Shown: positions 24,500-33,140, counted from the stretch's first letter. The stretch is DNA of 64,000 bases from Kineosporia mesophila (GCF_021129235.1 NZ_JAJOMA010000017.1:1-64000), one strand, 5' to 3'. Numbers and translations are program-made. Notes: generated by a model not told the origin, from the sequence alone.

Positions 24500-24687
24500 G
24501 ACCGTGGCGGTCGCAGCACGAGCGGCGCCTCCGGGCTGGTGCGCCGGCCGACCGTGTTCGCCGGGACGAGCCGAAGGGTCGTGAGCGATCGCTGTGTGCA
24601 TTCCGTGCGCCCTGACCGCGACGAACGCACACGGTCAGGGGAATCCGGGCGGAGACCGGTCAGGGTCAGGGTGCGCGGCCCGCCGCG

Positions 24688-25395
24688 CTAGGCGCTCTTG
24701 CGCAGGTACAGCACCACGCTCTTGCCGATGAGCGGGTTCAGGGCCCGCTCCAGCAGTTTCGTCGTGCGGGGCTTCTTCATGATGTCCCAGACCAGCAGGC
24801 GGTGGTAGGCGCGCACGATCGGGGTGTCTTCCATCCCGAAGAAGCACTTCAGCCACCAGTACACGCTGTGCAGGGCGTGGGCGTGGCCGGTACCGGTGTG
24901 CTCCAGCCCGGCGTCGTGGCAGAGCGCGGCCAGGTCGGAGGCCTTGTAGATGCGCACGTGCCCGCCCTCGTTGGCGTGGTACTCGTCCGACAGGGCCCAG
25001 CAGATCCGTTCGGGCAGCCAGCGCGGCACCGTGATCGCGGCCAGGCCACCGGGTTTGAGGACGCGGGCGATCTCGGCGATCGCGATGGCGTCGTCCTGGA
25101 CGTGCTCGAGCACCTCCGAGGCGATCACCCGGTCGAACGACTCGTCGGGCAGGGGCAGCGAGCGCAGGTCACCGACCACCGGGGCGGTCCGGGCGCCGGT
25201 CGGGGTCTCCCCCGCCAGGTCCATGGCGCCGGTCCAGGTGCGGGTGGTGGCCAGGTCTTTCGCGCTCAGGTCGAGCGAGATGACGTCGGCCCCGCGCCGG
25301 TAGGCCTCGAAGGTGTGCCGGCCCTCCCCGCATCCCAGGTCGAGCAGAGTCGTTCCGGCCCGTACGTCGAGGCGGTCGTAGTCGAGCGTCAGCAA
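24688..25395 (-). CDS. Class I SAM-dependent methyltransferase (UbiE-like)
   Basis: 235 residues. Motif I TLLDLGCGEGRHTFEA at about 16-31, VISLDLS acidic ribose site, VVGDLRSLPLPDESFDRVIASEVLEHVQD motif II/III, then VLKPGGLAAITVP. The C-terminal YWWLKCFFGMEDTPIVRAYHRLLVWDIMKKPR segment recurs in methyltransferases next to glycosyltransferases. Start overlaps the GT4 stop by seven bases, so it is translationally coupled and probably modifies the same glycan or lipid-linked precursor. Confidence 0.85.
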   Translation of the reverse strand: MLTLDYDRLDVRAGTTLLDLGCGEGRHTFEAYRRGADVISLDLSAKDLATTRTWTGAMDLAGETPTGARTAPVVGDLRSLPLPDESFDRVIASEVLEHVQDDAIAIAEIARVLKPGGLAAITVPRWLPERICWALSDEYHANEGGHVRIYKASDLAALCHDAGLEHTGTGHAHALHSVYWWLKCFFGMEDTPIVRAYHRLLVWDIMKKPRTTKLLERALNPLIGKSVVLYLRKSA

Positions 25396-26678
25396 GTGCC
25401 CTCACTTTTCAGGTCGTCGATGGCGTCGCCGTACCACTGGGCCGTGCGGCTGGCCGTGAGCTGCCAGGTGAAGTGCTCGACCACCCGGGCGCGCCCGGCC
25501 GCGCCGAGGCGGGCGCGCAGGGGGGCGTCGTCCAGGAGGCGGCCGATCGAGTGGGCCAGGGCCTCGCTGTCACCGGCGGGTACGTGCAGGGCGGTGAGCC
25601 CGTCGGGGCCGGCGACCTCGGGCAGGGCCCCGGCGGTGGTGACGACCAGGGGCACGCCGCAGGCCATCGCCTCGACGGCGGGCAGGGAGAAGCCCTCGTA
25701 GCGGGAGGGCACCACGGCGACCTGGGCGCTGCGGAAGAGGTCGGCCAGGGCCTCGTCGCTGATGCCCTGCACGAACCGCACGATGCCGGTGAGACCAAGC
25801 CGGTGGATGGCCTGGTCGGCCGGGCCGCCGGGGCGGGCGGCGCCGACGACCACGAGCTCGACGGGCCGCTCGACGGCGACCTTGGCGACCGCCTCGATCA
25901 GGTCACCCAGCCCCTTGAGGGGAACGTCCGCACTGGCGACGGCGACCACGCGACCGGGCACCGCGGGCGTCCTCAATTCTGGGGTGAACGTTTCTTCGTC
26001 GACCCCTACCCCGATGACCCGCAAGCGTTCGGAGCGCACCCGGAAGGCCCGCACGATCTCGTCGCGCGAGGCCACCGAGACGGTGGTCAGCCACGGCAGC
26101 TGCCGGGCGACGCGTCCCTGCATGCGGCAGAACGCGTACCAGCGGCGCAGGGAGTAGCGGCGCTGGCGGTCGGTGGCGGCAGCCAGTTCCAGGTCGCGGT
26201 CGACCGTGATCGGGTGGTGGATGGTCGCGACCAGCGGGACGCCCCGGCGGCGCAGCTGCGCGCGCAGCCCGAGCAGCCCGTACCCCAGCGACTGGTTGTC
26301 GTGCACCACGTCGAACTCGCTCAGCCGGGAGCTGAGGTGGTGCCAGGCGCGCAGGGAGAAGGTGAGCGGCTCGGGGAACGCCGCCGTGCACATCAGGCCC
26401 CACTCCAGCACGTCGACCGGGGAGGTGAACTCGCGCAGCGCCGGGGTGCGGAACGGGTCGGGCTCGCGGTACAGATCGAGGTTGCGGATGTGGGTGAGCC
26501 GCACGCCCGGGTCGAGCTCGGGCAGCGGTGGGCTCGAGAACACCTCGACGTGGTGCCCGAGCGCCACCAGCTCCCGGGACAGGTGCCGCACGTAGATGCC
26601 CTGGCCACCGCTGTGCGGTTTGCTGCGGTACGACAACAGCGCGATGCGCAGTGCCCGGGGTGACCTGTCGATGTTCAT
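25389..26678 (-). CDS. Glycosyltransferase family 4
   Basis: 429 residues, GT-B fold. N-terminal LRIALLSYRSKPHSGGQGIYVRHLSRELVALGHHVEVFS is the acceptor-domain start; C-terminal EGFSLPAVE is the E-x7-E motif binding the nucleotide sugar, within VAVVPSRYEGFSLPAVEAMACGVPLV. Retaining transfer of a sugar, probably to a lipid or polysaccharide acceptor at the inner membrane face. ATG 26678 is preceded by the conserved promoter block rather than by a Shine-Dalgarno, consistent with a leaderless or near-leaderless mRNA. Confidence 0.9.
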   Translation of the reverse strand: MNIDRSPRALRIALLSYRSKPHSGGQGIYVRHLSRELVALGHHVEVFSSPPLPELDPGVRLTHIRNLDLYREPDPFRTPALREFTSPVDVLEWGLMCTAAFPEPLTFSLRAWHHLSSRLSEFDVVHDNQSLGYGLLGLRAQLRRRGVPLVATIHHPITVDRDLELAAATDRQRRYSLRRWYAFCRMQGRVARQLPWLTTVSVASRDEIVRAFRVRSERLRVIGVGVDEETFTPELRTPAVPGRVVAVASADVPLKGLGDLIEAVAKVAVERPVELVVVGAARPGGPADQAIHRLGLTGIVRFVQGISDEALADLFRSAQVAVVPSRYEGFSLPAVEAMACGVPLVVTTAGALPEVAGPDGLTALHVPAGDSEALAHSIGRLLDDAPLRARLGAAGRARVVEHFTWQLTASRTAQWYGDAIDDLKSEGTC

Positions 26679-26713
26679 GAACTGGTCACGATATCCGGTT
26701 CGGCGCAAATCCC
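26678..26713 (-). promoter_or_regulatory. Conserved promoter/start block, copy 2
   Basis: Minus strand 26713-26691 reads GGGATTTGCGCCGAACCGGA then TAT; TATCGT forms a TANNNT -10 element ending nine bases before the ATG at 26678. It falls between the FemAB-like and GT4 genes. The near-identical copy at 24312-24347 suggests that the two transcripts are co-regulated. Confidence 0.5.
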
Positions 26714-26718
26714 AGATC

Positions 26719-27960
26719 TCAGGACCGGGCCGCCTGGACCTTCTGGTACGTCTGGAAAGCCTTCTGCCACAGCGGTGACAGGGTGAATTCCCACTCGCCC
26801 ACGGTCTCCACGACGTGACCACCGGCACCCAGCTTGAACCGCAGCAGGCCGGCCAGCCGCTCGTTCTCGTCGAGGGTGTCGGCGATGCCCCGGAAGTCGT
26901 AGACCCAGTTGCCGCGGCCCAGGGCCGCCCGCATCGACGTCCACTGCATGGCCGTGGGAGCCTGGACCTCACGGTGGCGCGAGGTGGAGGCGCCGTAGGT
27001 GTACCAGCAGGTGCGGTCCACGTCGACGGTCAGGGCCGCTGCCAGCGGCTCCCCCTCGTACTCGCTGATCCACAGCCGCAGCACCGTCTCCGGGCCGGCG
27101 TTCAGGGCCCTCCACATCGTGGTGAAGTACCCGGCCGGGCGCGGGGTGAAGCCGTCACGCTCGCCGGTCTCGACGTAGAGGCGGTGGAAGATCGGCAGGT
27201 CGGCCAGGTCGCCCTGGCGCACGATGACGCCGGCCGCGGCCGACTTCTTCACGTTGCGGCGCCACTGCTGGTTCATGTTCTTCAGGAGCTGCTCGGGGGT
27301 GCGGTCGCGCATGTCCACGCGCACGCCCAGGCGCGGCTGCCCGGCGGTGAACTGCCCGGACTCGTCCTCCAGCGACACCCAGCCCAGGGCCTTGAGGGCC
27401 TGCTGGAGCGCGGCGCCGTCGGGGTAGGTCTCGTCCGGTGCGAGCTCCGAGAAGCGGGTGACGCCCTCGGCCGACAGGCCGCGCTTGGCCGTGGCGGTGC
27501 TCCAGTACCGGGTGGGCTGGGTCGGGCCCATCCGCACGGCGAACGCGTGCTGGCCACGCAGGTGGTCCAGGAACGGGCTGAGCCACCACGACGGTGCTTT
27601 GAGGACGCGGTCCCAGGGCAGGGTGGGCCCCTCGGGGATGTAGGCGAGACTGCGGCCGGTCCCGGGCACCGGCCGGTAGAGCACCAGGGCGGTGCCGATC
27701 ACCTCGCCGTTCTCGATCCAGCCGAGGCTCTCGTTGCGCCAGGCCTTCTTCACCCCGCCCCAGGCCGGGGTCTGGGTGATGCTCGCCGAGTTCTTCACGG
27801 CGAAGCGCTCGTGATCGGCGGCCGAGATCGGCAGCACCGTCAGACCGGCATGCTGGGCCGGCCAGAGCGCCGTACCGGAGCGTGCGTCAGTTCCAGGCAT
27901 GAGAAGGGAAGCCTCCGGGGCGGTCGCGCCAGGTCGGGCCGCAGGGGAGGCCTGCGACAT
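26719..27960 (-). CDS. FemAB/FemX-like aminoacyltransferase (peptidoglycan bridge or related)
   Basis: 413 residues with two GNAT-like lobes. Typical sequences are SLAYIPEGPTLPWD, LLKNMNQQWRRNVKKSAAAGV (the conserved RxNxKKAxxxGV helix) and ISEYEGEPLAAALTVDVDRTCWYTYGASTSRHREVQAPTAMQWTSM. Family members add amino acids to the lipid II stem peptide from aminoacyl-tRNA; related GNAT_6 proteins act in exopolysaccharide loci. First gene of the surface-glycan group; GT4 follows 40 bp later. Confidence 0.82.
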   Translation of the reverse strand: MSQASPAARPGATAPEASLLMPGTDARSGTALWPAQHAGLTVLPISAADHERFAVKNSASITQTPAWGGVKKAWRNESLGWIENGEVIGTALVLYRPVPGTGRSLAYIPEGPTLPWDRVLKAPSWWLSPFLDHLRGQHAFAVRMGPTQPTRYWSTATAKRGLSAEGVTRFSELAPDETYPDGAALQQALKALGWVSLEDESGQFTAGQPRLGVRVDMRDRTPEQLLKNMNQQWRRNVKKSAAAGVIVRQGDLADLPIFHRLYVETGERDGFTPRPAGYFTTMWRALNAGPETVLRLWISEYEGEPLAAALTVDVDRTCWYTYGASTSRHREVQAPTAMQWTSMRAALGRGNWVYDFRGIADTLDENERLAGLLRFKLGAGGHVVETVGEWEFTLSPLWQKAFQTYQKVQAARS

Positions 27961-28023
27961 TTATCGGGTGATTGTGACATCATCCCGCACCGGAGACCCA
28001 CAGGTAACAAGCACCCGGGTGGA

Positions 28024-29175
28024 TCAGGGTTGGGCCGGGCCGTCCCCGGTGAAGAGGCCGACCAGACCGTGAGGGGTATCGGCCCCGAAGATCAGGTCGA
28101 GGGTCTCGTGCGCGGCGACGGCCTCCTGTTCGGCGCGGGGGAACATGACCTCCTCGTAGGCGGCGAGGGCGGTCTCGAGGTCGCCCGGGTGCGCCGCGAT
28201 CGCCTTCCCGAGCTCGGCCCCGTCGAGCATCGCGAGGTTGGCTCCCTCGCCCCCAGGCACGGTGACGTGCGCGGCGTCACCCAGGAGGGTCACCCCCGGG
28301 CGGCGTGACCACCGGTGGCGGTCGGGCAGCCGGTGGATGCTGCGCAGGACCGGAGCCACGTCGGCGTCGGCGATGAGGGAGACCAGTTCCGGCGCCCAGC
28401 CGTCGAACTCGGCCGCGATCGCGGCCTTCGCGGCGCGGGCGTCGGTGAAGTCGATGGCCTCGAACCACGCCGGTGGGCGTTCCAGGACCACATAGGTGTG
28501 GATGCGGTTGCCCGCCTCGCGGTGGGCCAGGAACCCGGTGCCGGGGGTCAGCACGTACAGGGCGCCGGCGCCGACCGCCTCGGCGGTGGCCGCGTGGCGT
28601 TCGTCCACGTCGTGCAGGAAGGTGTCGACGTAGCTCAGGCCGGCGTAGGTCGGCTCCTGCGGCGAGAGCAGCGCCCGGACCTTCGACCAGGTGCCGTCGG
28701 CACCCACGAGAACGTTCGTGGTGACGGTGCTTCCGTCCGCGAAGGTCAGCTCGTACCGGCCCGGGCCGGCCGGGGTCGCCTGGCGGAGCTTCTTGCCCCA
28801 CCGCACGGTCCCGGCCGGCAGGGAGTCCAGCAGGATCCGGCGGATGTCGCCGCGCAGCGCCTCGGGGCGGGTCAGGGAACCGTCGTCGGGCAGTTCGGCC
28901 AGGACCGTGCCGTGCGGGTCCACGACGCGCTGGGCGCCACCGCCCCGGTGAATGATCGCCCGGTACTCCGGCGTCAGCCCGGCGATCTCGAGCGCGAGCT
29001 GACCGTTGTGCTCGTGCAGATCCAGCTGCCCGCCCTGGGTCCGGGCCTGCGCGCAGGCATCGGCGTCGTACACGGTGACCGGGACGCCGTGGCGATGCAG
29101 GACGCGGGCCAGGGTGAGCCCGCCGAGTCCGGCACCCACGACGACAACGGGACGAGCGGCAGCAGTGATGTCCAT
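28024..29175 (-). CDS. FAD-dependent monooxygenase, TetX-like
   Basis: 383 residues. FAD site VVVVGAGLGGLTLARVL (G14-x-G-x-x-G), then DG-type motif LVGADGTWSKVRALL and the C-terminal VTLLGDAAHVTVPGGEGANLAMLDG, the GDAAH..PP/PGGEGANLA form seen in TetX and other aromatic hydroxylases. GGQLDLHEHNGQLAL also matches TetX-type enzymes. Possible roles are hydroxylation or inactivation of a polyketide-like compound. GAGGG six bases before ATG 29175. Divergent from a TetR repressor whose operators overlap its promoter. Confidence 0.85.
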   Translation of the reverse strand: MDITAAARPVVVVGAGLGGLTLARVLHRHGVPVTVYDADACAQARTQGGQLDLHEHNGQLALEIAGLTPEYRAIIHRGGGAQRVVDPHGTVLAELPDDGSLTRPEALRGDIRRILLDSLPAGTVRWGKKLRQATPAGPGRYELTFADGSTVTTNVLVGADGTWSKVRALLSPQEPTYAGLSYVDTFLHDVDERHAATAEAVGAGALYVLTPGTGFLAHREAGNRIHTYVVLERPPAWFEAIDFTDARAAKAAIAAEFDGWAPELVSLIADADVAPVLRSIHRLPDRHRWSRRPGVTLLGDAAHVTVPGGEGANLAMLDGAELGKAIAAHPGDLETALAAYEEVMFPRAEQEAVAAHETLDLIFGADTPHGLVGLFTGDGPAQP

Positions 29176-29194
29176 GGTGATCCCTCTTCGTCAC

Positions 29195-29239
29195 ATTGGA
29201 CCACCGGTCCAATGGAGTGAGTGTTGGACCAGCGGTCCA
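29195..29239. promoter_or_regulatory. Twin TetR operators
   Basis: ATTGGACCACCGGTCCAAT (29195-29213, perfect 8-3-8 palindrome) and TGGACCAGCGGTCCA (29225-29239, 6-3-6) share GGACC-N3-GGTCC, with centres 28 bp apart. They lie between the monooxygenase start (29175) and the TetR start (29260), ideally placed to repress both. Confidence 0.8.
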
Positions 29240-29259
29240 TCTCTGTCAAGCTGGTTCCC

Positions 29260-29940
29260 GTGACCAGCCCGGACCAGCGCAGCCCGCGCCGCAGCGACGC
29301 CCTCTCACGGGACCGGATCGTCGAGGCCAGCATCGAGATCCTCGACACCGCGGGCGAGAGCGGCCTGACCGTGCGGGCTGTCACCACCCACCTGGCGACC
29401 GGGCGGGGTGCGATCTACCACCACGTGACCGGCAAGGACGAGCTCCTGGCCGCCGCCGCCGCCGGCATCATCGACCACGTCGTGACCGGCACCGGCCCCG
29501 GCGACGAGCCCCGGAAGGCCCTGCGGGCCCTGGCCCTGAGGATCTTCGAGGCGATCGACGCGCACCCGTGGGTGGGCACGCAGCTGTCCCGCGACCCGTT
29601 CCAGCCCGCCGTCCTGCGGATCTGGTCGGGCGTCGGAGCCCACCTGCAGCGCCTGGGTGTGGACGGGCCGGCCCGCTCCGATGCCGGCGCCGCCCTGGTC
29701 AACTACGTGCTCGGGGCCGCCGCCCAGCACGCGGCGGGCGCCCGGCACGCCACCGACGACGCCGCCCGCCAGGCATTCCTGGACACCCTGGCCACCCGGT
29801 GGGCCCAGTTCGACGGCGAGGCGTCCGGATCGGCCTCACACCTGCGCGAACACGATGACCGGCAGCAGTTCCTGGCCGGGGTCGACATCTTCCTGGCCGG
29901 CCTCAGCCGTCCGGACTCCGACGCATCAGGGGACATCTGA
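29260..29940 (+). CDS. TetR-family regulator (TetR_C-type)
   Basis: 226 residues from GTG 29260. HTH: SRDRIVEASIEILDTAGESGLTVRAVTTHLATGRGAIYHHVTGKDELL. The all-helical ligand domain follows (LRIFEAIDAHPWVGTQLSRDP). Expected to repress the divergent TetX-like monooxygenase and itself until a drug-like effector binds. A longer frame from 29221 would place coding sequence over the second operator, so 29260 is preferred. Confidence 0.87.
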   Translation: MTSPDQRSPRRSDALSRDRIVEASIEILDTAGESGLTVRAVTTHLATGRGAIYHHVTGKDELLAAAAAGIIDHVVTGTGPGDEPRKALRALALRIFEAIDAHPWVGTQLSRDPFQPAVLRIWSGVGAHLQRLGVDGPARSDAGAALVNYVLGAAAQHAAGARHATDDAARQAFLDTLATRWAQFDGEASGSASHLREHDDRQQFLAGVDIFLAGLSRPDSDASGDI

Positions 29941-30053
29941 TCTTGCGGATCCGCCAGGAGGCGGTGGACTGATTGTCGCAAGGAGGTTTCGCCCGGGTTT
30001 CGAACGGATGACCCGAAACCGCGCCACCCACCTGCCGCTTGGAGGCATACATC

Positions 30054-30422
30054 GTGAGCACGTCCAGCAACTGGGACCCGTGGAACTACCGCGCCGAGGC
30101 CGGGGTCGGCACCGGACGCGACCTGACCGGCCTGTCCGTGCAGGCCACGGACGGCCACATCGGCAAGGTCGACGAGGCCACCTACGACACCGACAGCAGC
30201 TACATCGTGGTCGACACCGGCCCGTGGATCTTCGGTAAGAAGGTGCTGCTCCCGGCCGCCGTGATCCGCTCGGTGGACGTGGAGAAGAAGGACCTGTACG
30301 TCGACCTGACGAAGGACCAGATCAAGGAATCGCCGAAGTTCGAGGAGGGCTCCACCTCTTCGGACACGGCGCACCGCGACGACGTCGGCACGTACTACGG
30401 CAAGTACCACAACGGTCTGTAG
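30054..30422 (+). CDS. PRC-barrel domain protein
   Basis: 122 residues; GGAGG lies eight bases before GTG 30054. PRC-barrel at about 18-80 (TGRDLTGLSVQATDGHIGKVDEA, YIVVDTGPWIFGKKVLLPAAVIRSVD), then an acidic, polar C-terminus. These small cytosolic proteins are frequent in actinobacteria and linked by expression to stress and sporulation, with no defined activity. Single gene, followed by a small hairpin. Confidence 0.85.
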   Translation: MSTSSNWDPWNYRAEAGVGTGRDLTGLSVQATDGHIGKVDEATYDTDSSYIVVDTGPWIFGKKVLLPAAVIRSVDVEKKDLYVDLTKDQIKESPKFEEGSTSSDTAHRDDVGTYYGKYHNGL

Positions 30423-30440
30423 CCCGGCGGTTCCATGACA

Positions 30441-30461
30441 GTTCCGCGGTAACGGCGGAAC
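30441..30461 (+). terminator. Possible terminator after the PRC-barrel gene
   Basis: GTTCCGC and GCGGAAC form a 7-bp stem with a 7-base loop 19 bp after the stop codon. Short and without a U-tract, so only a candidate. Confidence 0.35.
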
Positions 30462-30548
30462 CGGTGAACGGCCCCCTGTTAGCCTGAACACGGCTATCCC
30501 CCAGGGCCGTCATTGGTTCCGCCGCATCCACGTCCCCAGGAGCAGCCG

Positions 30549-31736
30549 GTGTCCTACAGATTCGCCGACCGCATGGAGCGGGTCCACCCCTCGGCCATCC
30601 GCGAGCTGCTGAAGTTCGGGGACGACCCGGGCATCACCTCGTTCGGCGGCGGCTACCCCGACCCGGCCCTGTTCCCCCTCGACGAGCTGCGGTCCGTGTT
30701 CGACGAGGTGCTCCAGGAGGGCAACCGGTCGGCACTGCAGTACACCACCTCGATCGGCCTGCCCGGCCTGCGTTCCCTCATCGCCGAGCGGATGACGGCC
30801 GACGGCTCGGCCTGCGGCCCCGATGACGTCCTGGTGCTCCAGGGGGCCCAGCAGGGGCTGGATCTGGTCGCCAGGCTGCTGATCAACACCGGCGATGTGA
30901 TCGTCACCGAGAACCCCACCTTCCTCGGGGCACTCATCGCCTTCAACCCGTGCCGGCCCCGCTACGCGACGGTCGACGTCGACGAGGCCGGGATGAAGAC
31001 CGAGGAGCTGGAAGCGGTTCTGCGCTCCACCCCCGAGGCCCGGTTCATCTACGTCATCCCCGACTTCCAGAATCCCTCGGGTGCGACGCTCAGCCTGCAG
31101 CGGCGGGTGCGCCTGCTCGAACTGGCCTCCCGGTACGACGTTCTCGTCCTGGAAGACACGCCCTACCGCGAACTGCGCTACGCCGGAGAGCAACTGCCCA
31201 CCCTGCGGTCGCTGGACACCGAGAACCGGGTGATCCACCTCGGCAGCTTCTCCAAGACACTGGCCCCGGGACTACGCATGGGGTGGGCGGTGGCCGCCCC
31301 CGGGATCCTGGAGAAGCTCGGCCTGCTGAAGCTGGCCGCCGACACCCAGAGCAGCACCCTGAACATGGCGGTCACGGCCCGGTTCCTGCAGAGGTTCGAC
31401 CTGGACCAGCACATCCGTGGCGCCCGGGAGGTCTACCGGGCCAAGCGCGACCTGATGCTCGCCACCCTGGACGAGCACTTCCCCGCGCGGGTGAGCTTCA
31501 CCCGCCCCGACGGCGGCCTTTTCACCTGGGTCGAGTTCCCCGGGGAGTTCGACAGCGCCCGCTTCATGAGCGAGCAGGCGCTCCCCCACGCCAAGGTCGC
31601 CTACGTCCCCGGCGCCACCTTCTTCCCCCTCGTCGAGCGCCCGAACTTCGCCCGGTTCAGCTACTCCGGGCAGTCCGACCAGGCCATGGTCGACGGGCTC
31701 GTGCGGCTCGGCCATCTTCTGCACGAGACGCTCTGA
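30549..31736 (+). CDS. PLP-dependent aminotransferase (LysN/MocR-type fold I)
   Basis: 395 residues from GTG 30549 with AGGAG six bases upstream. Fold-type I features: ITSFGGGYPDPALFP at the N-terminus, LQGAQQGLDLVARLL, YVIPDFQNPSGATLS with the cofactor-binding Asn, and HLGSFSKTLAPGLRMGW with the Schiff-base lysine. Closest to 2-aminoadipate/aromatic aminotransferases; no HTH, so not a MocR regulator. Single gene, convergent with the response regulator 20 bp away. Confidence 0.88.
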   Translation: MSYRFADRMERVHPSAIRELLKFGDDPGITSFGGGYPDPALFPLDELRSVFDEVLQEGNRSALQYTTSIGLPGLRSLIAERMTADGSACGPDDVLVLQGAQQGLDLVARLLINTGDVIVTENPTFLGALIAFNPCRPRYATVDVDEAGMKTEELEAVLRSTPEARFIYVIPDFQNPSGATLSLQRRVRLLELASRYDVLVLEDTPYRELRYAGEQLPTLRSLDTENRVIHLGSFSKTLAPGLRMGWAVAAPGILEKLGLLKLAADTQSSTLNMAVTARFLQRFDLDQHIRGAREVYRAKRDLMLATLDEHFPARVSFTRPDGGLFTWVEFPGEFDSARFMSEQALPHAKVAYVPGATFFPLVERPNFARFSYSGQSDQAMVDGLVRLGHLLHETL

Positions 31737-31756
31737 CCGCCGGCCACGGCCATCGG

Positions 31757-32467
31757 TCACCGCACCACGGGTGAATCCAGGGGGCCGGGCCGACCGGCGT
31801 ACGGGGCGGGAACGATCCCCGCAGCTATCCCCCGGTTGATGGCGTCGATCCGGGAGACCGCCCCCAGCTTGCCGAAGACGTTCCGGAGATGGCGTTTCAC
31901 CGTCCCTTCGGTCGTGCCCAGCCGGCCGGCGATCTGCACGTTGCTGAGAGCCTGGGCCGCCAGGCCCAGCACCTCGGCCTCCCGTTGCGAGAGTCGCTGC
32001 ACCCGAATAACTTCCCCCGGCGGCGCGAAGAGACGGTCGGCGCCGTCGGCTGAGATGGATACCGTGACGTGCCCGGGACGGGAAGCGGCCCGCACCACGG
32101 CCACGAGCTCATGGCGGCTGGTGCTCTTGTGCAGGAATCCCCGCACGTGGCGGCGCGCCAGGGCCCGGACGAAGTCTGGGTCGTCCGACATGGACAGCAC
32201 CACAACGCCAATGCCGGGAGCAATGTCGGCTATCTGACCGACCAGCTCGGGCACGTCGGCACCGGGCACCCCGACATCGAGGAGCACGACGTCCGGGCGG
32301 GTCAGCCGGACCAGATCGGGAACGGCAACGACCTCGTCGGCCTCACCGACCACCTGCATATCGGTCTGGGCCTCAAGAATCTTCCGAAGACCCTCACGAA
32401 AGAGCGGATGATCATCCGCCAGGACGATCCGAATGGCAGCCGGTTCCCCCTCCCGGACTCCCTTCAC
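31757..32467 (-). CDS. Orphan NarL/LuxR-type response regulator
   Basis: 236 residues. Receiver: IRIVLADDHPLFREGL acidic pair, phospho-acceptor D in DVVLLDVGVPG (about residue 63), T/S in VVLSMSD, K in FLHKS. C-terminal LuxR HTH: LSQREAEVLGLAAQALSNVQIAGRLGTTEGTVKRHLRNVFGKLGAVSR. No histidine kinase is adjacent. It faces the acyltransferase-kinase gene across a 673-bp gap and could control it, which is conjecture. GTG 32467 is the annotated start; the family core begins about 12 residues later. Confidence 0.85.
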   Translation of the reverse strand: MKGVREGEPAAIRIVLADDHPLFREGLRKILEAQTDMQVVGEADEVVAVPDLVRLTRPDVVLLDVGVPGADVPELVGQIADIAPGIGVVVLSMSDDPDFVRALARRHVRGFLHKSTSRHELVAVVRAASRPGHVTVSISADGADRLFAPPGEVIRVQRLSQREAEVLGLAAQALSNVQIAGRLGTTEGTVKRHLRNVFGKLGAVSRIDAINRGIAAGIVPAPYAGRPGPLDSPVVR

Positions 32468-33140
32468 CGGACTCTGACCACGACATCTAACCGAAGACCC
32501 AGCAAGGGACTGCTCCGATCCGGAATCAGGGATTCAGCACCGGCACCCCCATTGGCACCAAGGAGCCACAGAATACATATCGCCCGGACCCTGTGCTCGC
32601 TCCTCGCCACCGGGCAACAGCACGGTGTGATCACCGACCGCCGCGCACCCGTCGGCCCCCACCCGGCCCGGACCCCTAGGTCCCGGCACCGAGATGGCCG
32701 ACGACATGCGGCGTTGCCGAACCGGCAGCCGCCCCGGCCAAGCGCTACGGTCACCGTTCGGCAGGTACTCACCACGCCCGCCCCGGCATCGTCAAGAGCA
32801 GTCCGCCCGGGAGCCCATGAAGAATGTCACAGAACGTACCGGTATGTCCGTTCGTTGGTCATGCCCTCGATCGTCCGCTCCGGCTCCTCGGCGACACCCC
32901 GGATCCGCGGCCTCCCACCAGCGTCTCCTGTCCAGGAGGAGAACCCGGCGGACCGCAGGGAGTAGGGACGTATGTTCCCCCGGGCGGACCCGGCGTACCT
33001 CTTCCGGGGTGACACGGCGACCTTTCCGTCGTTCGAAGGATCCGCCCCCAGCGACCTTCCGATGCCCGGAACGCCCGCAGCATGGGGAGCGAGCGGTCAG
33101 CGACGACCGGGTCCGTGCATCGACCTCGAGAGGGAACGTC
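32468..33140. other. 673-bp non-coding region upstream of the acyltransferase-kinase gene
   Basis: Unusually long gap for this window. Reading frames across it have no family-like sequence and I see no gene. It contains an imperfect palindrome ACGTACCGGTATGT (32834-32847) within GAACG...CGTTC flanks (32832-32853), a possible operator. It should hold the divergent promoters of the response regulator and the acyltransferase-kinase operon. Confidence 0.5.

Larger units (their letters stand above)
24272..24687. other. 416-bp intergenic region with palindrome and promoter block
   Basis: Gap between the methyltransferase and toroid genes, both on the minus strand. It contains the promoter/start block at 24312-24347 and the 54-bp palindrome at 24446-24499. 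Apart from the possible 23-codon leader at 24241-24312 no coding signal is visible. Confidence 0.6.

Noticed and set aside
24423-24520. Short frames on both strands reading through the 54-bp palindrome
   Set aside because: Identical peptides on the two strands merely reflect the palindrome; no ribosome site or domain.
32694-33140. Upstream extension of the acyltransferase-kinase frame
   Set aside because: Sequence is Arg/Pro-rich and unlike a protein domain; a good ribosome site precedes GTG 33141, after which family similarity begins.
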